Assembly: GCF_900105095.1 (NCBI RefSeq)
Contig: NZ_LT629743.1
Span: 682,001 to 746,000 of the forward strand
DNA: 64,000 bases
Reading direction: 5' to 3'
Source of the DNA: Erythrobacter sp. HL-111
GTDB taxonomy: Bacteria; Pseudomonadota; Alphaproteobacteria; Sphingomonadales; Sphingomonadaceae
Each line of letters begins with the position of its first letter. Within the stretch, counting starts at the first letter, position 1. Of the stretch, positions 44,042 through 53,816 are shown in pieces. Below the pieces are notes generated by a model, which worked only from the letters and a program-made list of their open reading frames with translations, was not told the origin of the DNA and searched no databases. Both the position numbers and the translations under genes were made by a program.

Positions 44042-47000
44042 GGGCTTTCTCCGGAAAACAGGCGCTGCGACGCGGCGGCTAGGCCGGCGAGCGGGATGGG
44101 GAGCCAGTCGGGGCGGTTCGCCGCCTCGTAGGCGATTTCATAAGCGGCCTTCTCGAGCACGAAGAGATCGAGCAGCGAGGCCGAGAAATGCGGGGCGCTC
44201 GCGGCATAGGCATCGCAGAATGCCCGCCGCGCCTCGATCTCGAAGCGGTCGAAGAGTTCGCTCGCACGTTTCTGTTCGCGGCCCGCGAGCGAAGGCAGTT
44301 CGCGCCGCACCGCCGCCTCGGCATAGCCGAAGCTTCGGAGCAGGCCCGCGACATCGCGCAGGGGCACGTCCTTGGCGCGGCGCTCCTCGACCGGGCGGGC
44401 CGGCTCGCCCTCGAAATCGATGAAGACGACATCGTCGCCCGCGACCAGCAATTGCCCGAGGTGAAGGTCGCCGTGGATGCGCGTCACCTGCGTGCCGGTC
44501 GCATCGGCGGCGATCGCGGTGATGCGGTTGTGCAGCTCTTCGCGGTGCTCCTTGAGGCGGGCGAGCGTGTCGGCCTCGTCCCACTGGAGCTCGGCGCGTT
44601 CGAGGATGCCGAGCGCCTTGTCGATCTCGGCATTGACCCGCTCGGCAAGTCGCCCGGCGCTGCCCCGGTCGAGCATGGCGGGGGCGAAGGCCGGGTCCTC
44701 GGTCGGGGTGGCAAGAAGGGCGTGCATCTCCGCAAGGCGCTCGCCCAGGCGGGTCGCGAAATGTTCGAAGAAAGGCACGGGATTGCCCTTTTCCGGCAGC
44801 TCGCGGGCATCGAGCGCGGCGCGTTCGAGCGCGTCCAGCGTCCAGCGCCAGCCATCGCCCTGGTTGCGGACGAAGCACTGCGCCAGCATCAGCGTGTGGC
44901 TCGTGCCGTCCGGCGACACCCGCCGGGCCTGGCCGAGGAAGGGCGCAACCGCCTCGTAATGGAGGTCGCACAGGTATTTCGTCATCTCGGCCTCGGGATG
45001 GACGCCGGGCTGGAGCCGCCGCAGCAGCTTCACCACCGCCCGGTCGGCGAGGATGAGGGTCGAATTGGACTGTTCGGCGGCAAGCCATTCGGTCGCGGCG
45101 TCTTCACCGAGGTCGAATGCCTCCTCCCCCTCGAACACCAGCGTGCCATCCCCCGTGTCGAACTCGGCGCTGTCACGAAAGGCGCGAATCACGGCGCGCG
45201 GGAAGCTGTTCACCGCAAAGCCGTCCGTCAGCAGCCCGACATGGCGCCCGCGCCGCGTCCGGGCGAGCGCGAGGTTGGGCGCGAAGGGGCCTTCGTGCTC
45301 GCCCTCCCAGGCGATGCCGAAGGGCAGGGCATAGGTGCTCGTCCCGCTGTCGAGCCTTACCTCGACCTCGGCCAGCAGCAGATCGTCGGCAAGCTGCGCG
45401 TGGCGCGCGATGCGCGTTCCGGCGATGTCCTCGTCCTTCTGCCCGAACCAGCGCCGCTCGGCGATGTAGGCGGGCAGGATGTCGCCTTCGAGCACCTGCC
45501 GGTTCTCGCCTTCGAGCACGTCGGCAAGTCCGGGGCGCAGGACGAAAGTGTGATGTTCGACCTCGTGCGAGGGGGCGGCGGAGGACCAGTCGGGGGCCTC
45601 GACCTTCTCGTCGAGCCGGAACCAGTAGAAGCCGTAAGGCGGCAGGGTCAGCAGGAAGGGCAGGGTGCCGATCGCGGGAAAGGGGGTTTCGCCCGAAAGT
45701 TCGACCGGCGTGAACCCGGTGAATTCGGCAAGATCGAGTTCCACCGCCTGCGCGCTCGAGGCGAGGTTCGCGACGCACAGGATCGTGTCCTCCCCGTCCT
45801 CGCGCAGGAAGGCGAGCACCTTGCGGTTGCGCGGCTTAAGAAACCGCTGCGTCCCCCGCCCGAAGGCGCGGTATTCACGGCGCACGGCGAGCATACGCTT
45901 GACCCAGTTCAGGAGCGAATGGCTGTCGCGCTCCTGCGATTCCACGTTCACCACGTCATACCCGTAGAGCGGGTCCTGGATCGGCGGCAGGGCGAGCCGC
46001 GGCGGATCGGCCCTGGAAAAACCCCCGGCGCGGTCGGGCGACCATTGCATCGGGGTCCTCACCCCGTCGCGGTCGCCGAGGAAGATGTTGTCGCCCATGC
46101 CGATCTCGTCGCCGTAATAGATGATCGGCGTACCCGGCATGGTGAGGAGCAGCGCGTTCATCAGCTCGATCCGGCGCCGGTCGCGGCCCATCAGCGGGGC
46201 GAGCCGGCGGCGGATGCCGAGATTGAACCGCGCCCGGCGGTCCGCGGCATAGGTCTCCCACAGGTAATCGCGTTCGGCATCGGTCACCATTTCGAGCGTC
46301 AGCTCGTCATGGTTGCGCAGGAAGATCGCCCATTGCGACTGTTCGGGAATGGGCGGGGTCTGGCGCATGATGTCGGTGATCGGAAAACGGTCTTCCTGCG
46401 CCACCGCCATGTACATGCGCGGCATCAGCGGGAAGTGGAACGCCATGTGGCATTCCTCGCCTTGCGGCCCAAAATATTGCTGTGTGTCCTCGGGCCACAT
46501 GTTCGCCTCGGCGATCAGCATCCGGTCGGGATAATGTTCGTCGAGGTCAGCGCGGATCTTCCGCAGCACCTCGTGCGTCTCGGGCAGGTTCTCGTTCGAG
46601 GTGCCTTCCCGTTCGATCAGGTAGGGGATCGCGTCGAGCCTGAGGCCGTCCACCCCCATGTCGAGCCAGAAGTGCATGACCTTGATGACTTCTTCCAGCA
46701 CGCGCGGATTGTCGAAATTGAGGTCGGGCTGGTGCGAATAGAAGCGGTGCCAGTAATAGGCCCCGGCTTCCTCGTCCCAGCTCCAGTTCGATTTCTCGGT
46801 GTCGCAGAAGATGATCCGCGTGCCGGCGTATTTCTCGTCGTCGTCGGACCAGACGTAGAAATCGCGCTCGGGGCTTCCCGGCGGAGCCTTGCGCGCCGCC
46901 TGGAACCACGGATGCTCGTCCGAGGTGTGGTTGATGACGAGTTCGGTGATGACCCGGATGCCGCGGCGGTGCGCTGCCTCGACGAAGGCGCGAAAGTCCT

Positions 47001-47277
47001 CGAGCGTGCCGTAATCGGGCGACACGTCGTAATAGTCGGCGATGTCGTAACCGTCGTCGCGGCGCGGGCTGGGGTAGAAGGGCAGGAGCCAGATCGCCGT
47101 GACACCGAGATCGGCAATGTGATCGAGCTTCTGCATCAGCCCGGCGAAATCGCCGATGCCGTCATTGTTCGCGTCGAAGAAGCTCTTGACGTGAAGCTGG
47201 TAGATGACCGCGTCCTTGTACCAGGACGGGTCCGCCTTGAATTCTTCCAGCGGAAGCTGCGGGTCGGCCTCAGCCAT
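44038..47277 (-). CDS. treS: Trehalose synthase / maltokinase fusion (TreS-Mak)
   Basis: The 1079-residue protein joins two steps. Residues 1 to about 552 are TreS (GH13), which interconverts trehalose and maltose: [54 protein letters not shown] (nucleophile near 213), [12 protein letters not shown] and [14 protein letters not shown]. From about residue 580 a maltokinase (Pep2/Mak) domain follows, with [18 protein letters not shown] and [11 protein letters not shown] giving the kinase catalytic loop and metal site near residue 935. Mak phosphorylates maltose to maltose-1-phosphate, the GlgE substrate. Its start overlaps the glgE stop by eight bases. Such fusions are known outside actinobacteria. 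Confidence 0.96.
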   Translation of the reverse strand: MAEADPQLPLEEFKADPSWYKDAVIYQLHVKSFFDANNDGIGDFAGLMQKLDHIADLGVTAIWLLPFYPSPRRDDGYDIADYYDVSPDYGTLEDFRAFVEAAHRRGIRVITELVINHTSDEHPWFQAARKAPPGSPERDFYVWSDDDEKYAGTRIIFCDTEKSNWSWDEEAGAYYWHRFYSHQPDLNFDNPRVLEEVIKVMHFWLDMGVDGLRLDAIPYLIEREGTSNENLPETHEVLRKIRADLDEHYPDRMLIAEANMWPEDTQQYFGPQGEECHMAFHFPLMPRMYMAVAQEDRFPITDIMRQTPPIPEQSQWAIFLRNHDELTLEMVTDAERDYLWETYAADRRARFNLGIRRRLAPLMGRDRRRIELMNALLLTMPGTPIIYYGDEIGMGDNIFLGDRDGVRTPMQWSPDRAGGFSRADPPRLALPPIQDPLYGYDVVNVESQERDSHSLLNWVKRMLAVRREYRAFGRGTQRFLKPRNRKVLAFLREDGEDTILCVANLASSAQAVELDLAEFTGFTPVELSGETPFPAIGTLPFLLTLPPYGFYWFRLDEKVEAPDWSSAAPSHEVEHHTFVLRPGLADVLEGENRQVLEGDILPAYIAERRWFGQKDEDIAGTRIARHAQLADDLLLAEVEVRLDSGTSTYALPFGIAWEGEHEGPFAPNLALARTRRGRHVGLLTDGFAVNSFPRAVIRAFRDSAEFDTGDGTLVFEGEEAFDLGEDAATEWLAAEQSNSTLILADRAVVKLLRRLQPGVHPEAEMTKYLCDLHYEAVAPFLGQARRVSPDGTSHTLMLAQCFVRNQGDGWRWTLDALERAALDARELPEKGNPVPFFEHFATRLGERLAEMHALLATPTEDPAFAPAMLDRGSAGRLAERVNAEIDKALGILERAELQWDEADTLARLKEHREELHNRITAIAADATGTQVTRIHGDLHLGQLLVAGDDVVFIDFEGEPARPVEERRAKDVPLRDVAGLLRSFGYAEAAVRRELPSLAGREQKRASELFDRFEIEARRAFCDAYAASAPHFSASLLDLFVLEKAAYEIAYEAANRPDWLPIPLAGLAAASQRLFSGESP

Positions 47278-50200
47278 GCGCGCCTCCTTCCGGTTCGATG
47301 CGCCAGATGCGGTAGGGCTCGTCGGGCGTCAGGTGGATCGAGTGATGCTTGCCGTGCCAGGCGAAGCGCTCGCCGCTGGCGAGGTCCTCGACCGCGAGCG
47401 CGCCGTCGTCGGGCAGGCCGAATTCCCACAGCGGGACCTCGAAATCGCAGGAATGTTCGCCGTGCGGGTCCATGTTGACCATGACGAGGATCATGTCGGA
47501 GCCGTCGGCCGAAGGCTTGCCGTAGAAGATGACGCTGTCGTCGTGGGCGGGGTAGAAGCGCGTGTTGAGATGCGTCTGGAGGGCGGGGTGTCCGCGCCGC
47601 AGGCGGTTCAACAGGGTCACGTCCGCGACGATGTCGCCGGACGCGCGCCATTCGCGCGGGCGGATCTCGTATTTCTCGCTCGCGGCATATTCCTCGCGGC
47701 CGGGAAGCGGCGCCGCGTCGCACAGTTCGAAGCCCGAATAGACGCCCCACAGGCCCGACAGCGTCGCCGCCAGAACGGCACGGATACGGTGCGCCGGGCG
47801 GCCTCCGGTCTGGAGGAAGACGGGGTTGATGTCGGGCGTGTTGACGAAGAAATGCGGGCGGAAGAAGTTCCGGGGCGCCTCCTTCGTCAGTTCCTCGACA
47901 TACTCCGTCAGTTCGGCCTTCGAATTGCGCCAGGTGAAATAGGTGTAGCTCTGCGAGAAGCCGACCTTGGCGAGGCGATACATGACCTTCGGCCTCGTGA
48001 AAGCTTCCGAGAGAAAGATGACTTCGGGATGGGCCGAGCGGACTTCGCGGATCATCCATTCCCAGAACGGGAAGGGCTTGGTGTGCGGGTTGTCGACGCG
48101 GAACACCTTCACGCCCTCGCTCACCCACAGCAGCACGACGTCGCGCAGCGCCAGCCACAGGCCGGGCACGGCGTCGGGGCCGTAGAAATCGACATTGACG
48201 ATGTCCTGGTATTTCTTGGGCGGGTTCTCGGCGTATTTCATGCTCCCGTCGGGACGCCAGGCGAACCAGCCCGGATGCTCGGCGAGCCAGGGATGGTCGG
48301 GCGAACACTGGATCGCGAAATCGAGCGCGATTTCGAGCCCGTGCTCCTTCGCCGCGGCGACGAGTGCGCGGAAATCCTCGAAATCGCCGAGCTCGGGATG
48401 AATGGCGTCGTGCCCGCCTTCGGGACTGCCGATGGCATAGGGACTGCCGGGGTCGCGCGCTTCCGGCGTCAGGGTGTTGTCCGGCCCCTTGCGGTTGGTC
48501 TTGCCGATGGGATGGATCGGCGGGAAATAGAGCGTGTCGAAGCCCATTTCCGCGACGCGCGGGAGGTGGCCGATCACGTCGCGCAGGGTCCCGTGGCGGG
48601 ACTTGTCGTCGGTCATCGAGCGCGGGAAAAGCTCGTACCAGCTCGAAAACTGCGCCTCGCGTCGTTCGGCGTCGAGAAGTTGCGGCGGCGCGGCGGCGCG
48701 GTGGTGGTGCGGGTCCAGCGCCTCCATCGCTTCCACGACCGCCGGATCGGTGAAGACATCGCGCCGGGCGGCATCGCTTTCGGCCCCGTCAAGCGCGGCG
48801 AGCGCCTGGTCGAGCACCGCGCGGTGCTTCGAATCGGCCGAGCGCCGCGCGTTTTCGAGAAAGCGGCGGCCTTCCTCGAAGTCGACCGGCTGTGCGACCC
48901 CTGCCTCGACCTTCTTGACGATGCTCTCGCGGAAATAGCCGAAGCGGTCGTCCCATGCCTCGACGGTGAATTCGTGGCGACCGAGCCGTTCGGGGGTGAA
49001 GGCGGCCGACCACTCGTCGTTGCCTTCCTCGAACATCGGCACCGCGTTCCATTCGCGCGCCCGCTCGGCCCGCCAGAGAAGGCGCGCGCCGATCTTCTCG
49101 TGGCCGTCGGTGTAGATGTGCGCGCCGACCTCGATCCGCGTGCCGACGATGCACTTGACCGCGAAATCGCCGCCATCGACGCGGGGGACGAGGTTCTCGA
49201 CGATGATCCGCGGCGCCTCGGCGGCGATCATTGCGGCTTTCTTCGACCCGCGCGCCTTGTGCGCGACGGCGCGCGGGGCTTCGGCCGCGAGCAGGCGCGC
49301 CTCGTGAGGCCCGAGCGGCGCAAGCGGGTCCGCCGTGCCATCGATCCGGCGCAACTGCCGCCAGCGCCGCCCGTCGAGCAGGCTTGCGGGAATGTCGGCC
49401 GGAGCCTGGCCGGGATTGAGCAGCAGGATGCGCGCCGCCTGCGCCGAGCGTTCGTCGGCCGCATCGTGACGGATGATCCCGGTGACAGGCGATCCAGCCG
49501 CCGTGAGGACCTCCATGCCGCCCAAGGGCGCGTCTTGCGCCATCGCGCGCGCAAGGTCTTCCGCATCCCCGATCCGCGCGGCGAGATCGGCCGGGACCAG
49601 CGCGCCCGAACCGGTGAAGAGCGCCGCCACCAGCAGCGTTCGCGCCGCCTCGGGATCGCTCGCCCGGCTGGCCGCGGCAGGCGTGATCTCGGCGACAAGC
49701 GGGCAGTGCGGGGCGAGCGCGGCATTCTCGTCGAGCAACCAGCGCGCGCGCTGGTCCCACCATCCGAACGAGGACAGGCAGCGGTCGAAGGCCCCGCTGC
49801 GGGCGAGGGCGAGGGCATCATCGCGCGGGAGTCCCGGCGTCGCGGCGATCAGCAGGACACCCTGGCGCCGGTCGCGCAGCCGTTCGGCGAGCGCACGGTG
49901 AAACGGGACGGCCCGCGCCTCTAGCCCCTCGAACACGAAACCGTCCGCGCCCGCATCGAGCAGCGCCTCGAGCCGCAGGGCGACGCGTTCGGCCACGGGG
50001 TTTCCCGGTTCGAGCCGGTCGAGCAGGACGCGCGCTTCGCCGCTGGCAGGGGCGGGTTCGCGGGGATCATGCACCGTTCCGGACCCGGCGTGGCCCGCCC
50101 CGACCGCGAAGACTTCCGGGCAGCGCTCGATCAGTTCGTCGGCGAGATCGAACCGGTCCAGCCTCAGACGAAGGATTGTCCGAAGGGGTTTTTTGGCGAT

Positions 50201-50365
50201 GATCGGATTCGCGTCGGACGAAAACGTGGTTTCGAAATTCAGAACGATCCCGTCGAAACCCGAATTTGCAACGTTTTCGATTTCCTCGGGGTCAGGATCC
50301 TTCGAAAATGTCAGGAACCTATCATAGATTATATTGTCAATATTGCCGCCCTTTTGCCCTGCCAT
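47270..50365 (-). CDS. glgE: Alpha-1,4-glucan:maltose-1-phosphate maltosyltransferase GlgE with long N-terminal extension
   Basis: The 1031-residue protein ends in a complete GlgE. The GlgE core starts near residue 385 ([15 protein letters not shown]). It includes [50 protein letters not shown] (nucleophile near 758), [21 protein letters not shown] (two blocks around the acid/base Glu) and NTPDINP (third Asp). Residues 1-385 form an extra domain resembling a degenerate glycosidase barrel without the catalytic residues; ordinary GlgE has about 660 residues. The first 65 codons are notably AT-rich. The ATG at 50365 (GGACGGAAAAG upstream) is preferred to one five codons earlier (50380). It is the first gene of the cluster. 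Confidence 0.94.
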   Translation of the reverse strand: MAGQKGGNIDNIIYDRFLTFSKDPDPEEIENVANSGFDGIVLNFETTFSSDANPIIAKKPLRTILRLRLDRFDLADELIERCPEVFAVGAGHAGSGTVHDPREPAPASGEARVLLDRLEPGNPVAERVALRLEALLDAGADGFVFEGLEARAVPFHRALAERLRDRRQGVLLIAATPGLPRDDALALARSGAFDRCLSSFGWWDQRARWLLDENAALAPHCPLVAEITPAAASRASDPEAARTLLVAALFTGSGALVPADLAARIGDAEDLARAMAQDAPLGGMEVLTAAGSPVTGIIRHDAADERSAQAARILLLNPGQAPADIPASLLDGRRWRQLRRIDGTADPLAPLGPHEARLLAAEAPRAVAHKARGSKKAAMIAAEAPRIIVENLVPRVDGGDFAVKCIVGTRIEVGAHIYTDGHEKIGARLLWRAERAREWNAVPMFEEGNDEWSAAFTPERLGRHEFTVEAWDDRFGYFRESIVKKVEAGVAQPVDFEEGRRFLENARRSADSKHRAVLDQALAALDGAESDAARRDVFTDPAVVEAMEALDPHHHRAAAPPQLLDAERREAQFSSWYELFPRSMTDDKSRHGTLRDVIGHLPRVAEMGFDTLYFPPIHPIGKTNRKGPDNTLTPEARDPGSPYAIGSPEGGHDAIHPELGDFEDFRALVAAAKEHGLEIALDFAIQCSPDHPWLAEHPGWFAWRPDGSMKYAENPPKKYQDIVNVDFYGPDAVPGLWLALRDVVLLWVSEGVKVFRVDNPHTKPFPFWEWMIREVRSAHPEVIFLSEAFTRPKVMYRLAKVGFSQSYTYFTWRNSKAELTEYVEELTKEAPRNFFRPHFFVNTPDINPVFLQTGGRPAHRIRAVLAATLSGLWGVYSGFELCDAAPLPGREEYAASEKYEIRPREWRASGDIVADVTLLNRLRRGHPALQTHLNTRFYPAHDDSVIFYGKPSADGSDMILVMVNMDPHGEHSCDFEVPLWEFGLPDDGALAVEDLASGERFAWHGKHHSIHLTPDEPYRIWRIEPEGGAHG

Positions 50366-50576
50366 GCTTTTCCGTCCCATGAGTTTTGCAACAAGGCAGC
50401 GCCGAGGGGGTTCCTGTTGGCGCCGATCACTACGTCCGACGCCGGGAACGCATGGTCACTTTCTCGCGCGGGAAGCCGTGCCCGACGCCGGTGATCGCGT
50501 CCTTGACGCGAGGCGCGTGGGACGCGCAGTCTGCCATGCGCCGCCGAACGCCAGCGCCAGGGGACAGGATCACGCC

Positions 50577-52100
50577 ATGACCGAGAGCGACCCGCAGGAC
50601 GAGGTGATCGCGTTCCTCGCCCGGCCCGAAAGCCACGGCGTCTCCGGCCCGGTCGAGCGGATCGACACCCACGCAGCGCACGTCTTCCTGGCGGGCGAGC
50701 GCGCCTTCAAGCTCAAGCGCGCGGTCAAGCTGCCCTATCTCGATTTCTCCACCTCCGAGCGGCGCCGCGCGGTGCTCGAAACCGAATTGCGGCTCAACCG
50801 CCGCAGCGCGCCGGAGCTCTACCTCGAGGTGCGCGCGATCCGCCGCGACGAGGGTGGAGAACTGAATTTCGAGCGGGGGACGCCGCAGGACTGGGTGCTC
50901 GTCATGCGACGATTTCCGGCGGATGCGCTGCTGAGCGACATGGCGGAACGCGGCGCGCTCACGCACGCGATCCTGCGCGATCTCGCCGATGCGATCGCCG
51001 GTTTCCATGAAAGCGCGCCGCCCGGCCCGCGCGAAGGCGGCGCCGCGCGGGTGGAGGCGGTGATCGAGGGCAACCGCGTCAGCATGGAACGGCATCCCGA
51101 AACGCTCGACCCCGAACGGGTGGGCGCGCTTTGCCGGGACAGCCTCGCATTGCTGGGGATGCTCGCCCCGCTGCTCGACCGGCGAGCGGCGGAAGGCCGT
51201 GTGCGGCGCTGCCACGGCGACCTTCACCTTGCCAATATCTGCCTGTGGCAGGGGCGGCCGGTGATGTTCGACTGCCTCGAATTCGACGAGGAACTGGCGA
51301 CCACCGATGTCCTCTACGATCTCGCCTTCCTGCTGATGGACCTGTGGGAGCGGGGCCATCCGCGCGAGGCGGCGTTGGTGTTCAACCGTTATTGCGACAT
51401 GACCGGCCAGGCGGAGGGGATCGCCGCGCTGCCCCTGTTCCTCGCGATGCGCGCAGCCGTGCGCGCGCACGTCGCGGCCTCGGCCGCGGCCGGGGGGCAG
51501 GGCGCGGCGAAAGCGGAGGAGGCGCGGGGCTATCTCGACGCGGCCGCCGGGTTCCTCGAACCGCGCGAGGCGAGGCTGGTCGCGATCGGCGGGCGCAGCG
51601 GCACGGGGAAATCGACCCTCGCCGGCAATGTTGCCCACCGCATCGGCCGCGCACCGGGCGCTCGCTGGTTGCGGAGCGACGTGCTCAGGAAACGCATGGC
51701 AGGGGTGCTTCCCGAAGATCGCCTGCCGCACGCGGCCTACACCCCCGAAAACGGCCGGGCGGTCTACGAGCGGGTCATGGCAGAGGCCGAAACCGTGCTG
51801 GCGAGCGGGCAATCCGTCGTGCTCGACGCCGCCTTCCTGCGCCGGGAGGAGCGCGAGGCGGTGCGCGATCTCGCCCGGCGCGCGGGCGTGGGCTTCACCG
51901 GCATCTGGCTCGAAGCGCCGCCTGACGTGCTGCGCGAGCGGGTCACGGCCCGGCGCGGCGATCCCTCGGACGCCGATGCGGCGGTGGTCGATCGCCAGCT
52001 CGCCAGGGACCTCGGCAGGCTCGACGAGTGGAAGCGCATCGATGCGGGAGGTCCGCCCGAAGCGGTGGCGGCGCGGGTCGATCCGCTGGGACTGTGGTAG
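50577..52100 (+). CDS. Bifunctional aminoglycoside-phosphotransferase-like / P-loop kinase fusion protein
   Basis: The 507-residue protein has two kinase-like parts. The first, about 330 residues, is APH/choline-kinase-like, with [19 protein letters not shown] and [21 protein letters not shown] as catalytic loop and metal site. The second is a P-loop kinase with Walker [17 protein letters not shown], a lid with [12 protein letters not shown] and [20 protein letters not shown]. Such fusions are widespread in proteobacteria and commonly annotated as 'AAA family ATPase'; the substrate is unknown and antibiotic resistance is not implied. It is divergent from glgE with a 211-nt gap, so a link to sugar phosphates is possible but unproven. 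Confidence 0.85.
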   Translation: MTESDPQDEVIAFLARPESHGVSGPVERIDTHAAHVFLAGERAFKLKRAVKLPYLDFSTSERRRAVLETELRLNRRSAPELYLEVRAIRRDEGGELNFERGTPQDWVLVMRRFPADALLSDMAERGALTHAILRDLADAIAGFHESAPPGPREGGAARVEAVIEGNRVSMERHPETLDPERVGALCRDSLALLGMLAPLLDRRAAEGRVRRCHGDLHLANICLWQGRPVMFDCLEFDEELATTDVLYDLAFLLMDLWERGHPREAALVFNRYCDMTGQAEGIAALPLFLAMRAAVRAHVAASAAAGGQGAAKAEEARGYLDAAAGFLEPREARLVAIGGRSGTGKSTLAGNVAHRIGRAPGARWLRSDVLRKRMAGVLPEDRLPHAAYTPENGRAVYERVMAEAETVLASGQSVVLDAAFLRREEREAVRDLARRAGVGFTGIWLEAPPDVLRERVTARRGDPSDADAAVVDRQLARDLGRLDEWKRIDAGGPPEAVAARVDPLGLW

Positions 52101-52229
52101 GACCTTTGCGACCCGCAGGCGGCGGCGGACAGGCGGCGCTTGCCAAGGCCGCCCGCCGGTGACATTTTTGCGCACGTGTCACGCCGCAGGACCGGCGGTG
52201 ACCACCCCAGCACACGGAGCGCGCGCGCC

Positions 52230-52448
52230 ATGTCGAACAAGCAGGTCCCGGAATACCCCAATCCCTTCGCCATGTGGGAACCCGTGATGGAGTTCTGGTT
52301 CAAGGCCATGTTCGCCGGAACGCAGCAGGCCTTCCAGTTCTGGGCCGCCCCCTTCGGCCCCCCGCCCGCAGAGGAACGCGAGGAGGAAGGCGACCTCGAC
52401 GTGCCCGGCCCGTTCGAACGCGATTTCGAGGACAGCCTGCACGCATGA
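52230..52448 (+). CDS. Small hypothetical protein rich in aromatic residues
   Basis: I do not recognise this 72-residue protein. It starts MSNKQVPEYPNPFAMWEPVM and continues with an amphipathic aromatic helix-like stretch, EFWFKAMFAGTQQAFQFWAA. It ends in a short acidic tail (EEREEEGDLDVPGPFERDFE). The central pattern of Trp/Phe spaced every 3-4 residues is reminiscent of small phasin-like or surface-binding proteins, but this is only a composition argument. An ACGGAGCG site precedes the ATG. It stands alone between the kinase fusion and the glutathione-dependent reductase. Confidence 0.6.
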   Translation: MSNKQVPEYPNPFAMWEPVMEFWFKAMFAGTQQAFQFWAAPFGPPPAEEREEEGDLDVPGPFERDFEDSLHA

Positions 52449-52560
52449 CGCGGGCCGGAAGGTCGCGGTAACCGCAGCCCACAGTCAGGGATGGCGCCGC
52501 CATTCGGAACGCTTGCCTGCCTGCCGCGCTTGATTCTCGAACAGCAAGGACAGGCAAGGC

Positions 52561-53532
52561 GTGGGCTTTCTCAAGGACGGCGAGTGGCACGACGAATGGG
52601 ACTACACCGACGAGGAGAGCGGCGCCTTCGAGCGCGATGAGAGCGCCTTCCGCAACTGGATAACCCCCGACGGCAGGCCCGGTCCGACCGGAGAGGTCGG
52701 TTTCGCGGCCCTACCGGGGCGTTACCGGCTCTACATCAGCCTCGCCTGCCCGTGGGCGCATCGCGCCAATGTCGCCCGCCACCTGAAGGGGCTGACGGGC
52801 GCGATCGAACTGGTGGTGGTGCACTGGCTGATGCGGGAAGGCGGCTGGTCCTTCCGCGAGGGCGAATGCGTGACGCCCGATCCGTCCCTGGGCGCGGACC
52901 ACCTGCACCAGCTCTATACCGCCGCCAGGCCCGACTATTCGGGCCATGTCACCGTACCGCTGCTGTGGGACACGAAGACCGGCACGATCGTGAACAACGA
53001 AAGCGCCGATATCCTGCGCATGATCGGCAGCGCGTTCGACGATTGCGGCGCGAACGACCTGGACCTCTACCCGAAGGCTTGCCGCGAGGAGATCGACCGG
53101 CTCAACGCGCAGGTTTACGACGCGGTGAACAACGGGGTCTACAAGGCCGGTTTCGCCGCCTCGCAGGAGGCTTACGAAGAGGCCGTGCAACCGCTTTTCG
53201 CCATGCTCGACCAGCTGGAGGAGCGGCTGGACGGCAAGGAATGGCTCGTCGGAGGGCAGCTTACCGAGGCCGACATCCGGCTGTGGACGACGCTGATACG
53301 GTTCGACCCGGTGTATCACGTGCATTTCAAGTGCAACCTGCGCCGGATCGCCGATTATCCCAACCTTTCGGCATTCACCCGGCGGCTCTACAGCCTGGAC
53401 GGGATCGCGCAGACGGTGAATTTCCGGCACATCCGGCACCACTATTTCGAAAGCCACCGGCACATCAATCCGGCCGGCATCGTCCCGGCAGGACCCGACC
53501 CCCTGGTGCCGGGCCTGTCCAAAAGCGGGTGA
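52561..53532 (+). CDS. Glutathionyl-hydroquinone reductase-like glutathione S-transferase
   Basis: The 323-residue protein belongs to the Xi-class GST/glutathionyl-hydroquinone reductase group, which removes glutathione from quinone conjugates. The active-site motif is LYISLACPWAHRANVARHLKG, shown by the C-P-W-A-H-R core. VPLLWDTKTGTIVNNESADILRM binds glutathione, in the usual T-I-V-N-N-E-S block. The C-terminal helical domain includes WLVGGQLTEADIRLWTTLIRFD. The start is a GTG at 52561 after an AGGACAGG region. It is convergent with tRNA-Ser across a strong inverted repeat. Confidence 0.92.
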   Translation: MGFLKDGEWHDEWDYTDEESGAFERDESAFRNWITPDGRPGPTGEVGFAALPGRYRLYISLACPWAHRANVARHLKGLTGAIELVVVHWLMREGGWSFREGECVTPDPSLGADHLHQLYTAARPDYSGHVTVPLLWDTKTGTIVNNESADILRMIGSAFDDCGANDLDLYPKACREEIDRLNAQVYDAVNNGVYKAGFAASQEAYEEAVQPLFAMLDQLEERLDGKEWLVGGQLTEADIRLWTTLIRFDPVYHVHFKCNLRRIADYPNLSAFTRRLYSLDGIAQTVNFRHIRHHYFESHRHINPAGIVPAGPDPLVPGLSKSG

Positions 53533-53563
53533 CAATCCGCATGACCTTGGCCGACGCGATTGT

Positions 53564-53590
53564 CTGACGCAAGGGTGCACCTTGCGTCAG
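53564..53590. terminator. Perfect 11-bp inverted repeat between the GST gene and tRNA-Ser
   Basis: CTGACGCAAGG pairs exactly with CCTTGCGTCAG around the 5-nt loop GTGCA. It lies 31 nt after the GST stop and 45 nt beyond the tRNA 3' end. It most likely serves as a bidirectional terminator for the two convergent units, although no long T-run follows on either strand. Confidence 0.5.
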
Positions 53591-53635
53591 GCCAGACCCC
53601 TTCTTCATGCCTGAGTCATTGTTTTCATGGGGAAA

Positions 53636-53725
53636 TGGCGGACAGGGTGGGATTCGAACCCACGAAGGGCTTGCACCCTTGCCGGTTTTCAAGACCGGTG
53701 CATTCAACCGCTCTGCCACCTGTCC
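53636..53725 (-). tRNA. tRNA-Ser (anticodon UGA)
   Basis: The 90-nt minus-strand sequence begins GGACAGGTGGCAGAGC and ends CCTGTCC-G-CCA, so the 7-bp acceptor stem, discriminator G and encoded CCA are all visible. The anticodon arm is CCGGTCTTGAAAACCGG with anticodon TGA. A long variable arm (AAGGGTGCAAGCCCTT) marks a class II serine tRNA. The T arm contains GGTTCGAATCC. It reads UCA and, by wobble, other UCN codons. Confidence 0.97.
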
Positions 53726-53816
53726 GCGTGGGCCAGCCCCATAGCGGGGGGATCGGGGCAAGTCACCCGCGAGTTGGTTGTTGGGTATTCAGCCCGGTTG
53801 TGACAGAGGTGCGCGC

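Noticed and set aside
50386-50580. Short plus-strand frame between glgE and the kinase fusion
   Set aside because: No ribosome-binding site, no recognisable motif, and it fills the expected divergent promoter region.
50577-52100. Aminoglycoside resistance gene
   Set aside because: The APH-like fold is shared by many sugar and choline kinases, and fusion to a P-loop kinase is typical of non-resistance proteins.
53564-53725. tRNA-Ser with neighbouring repeat as an integration site
   Set aside because: No direct repeat of the tRNA 3' end and no island genes occur nearby; both flanks are housekeeping genes.
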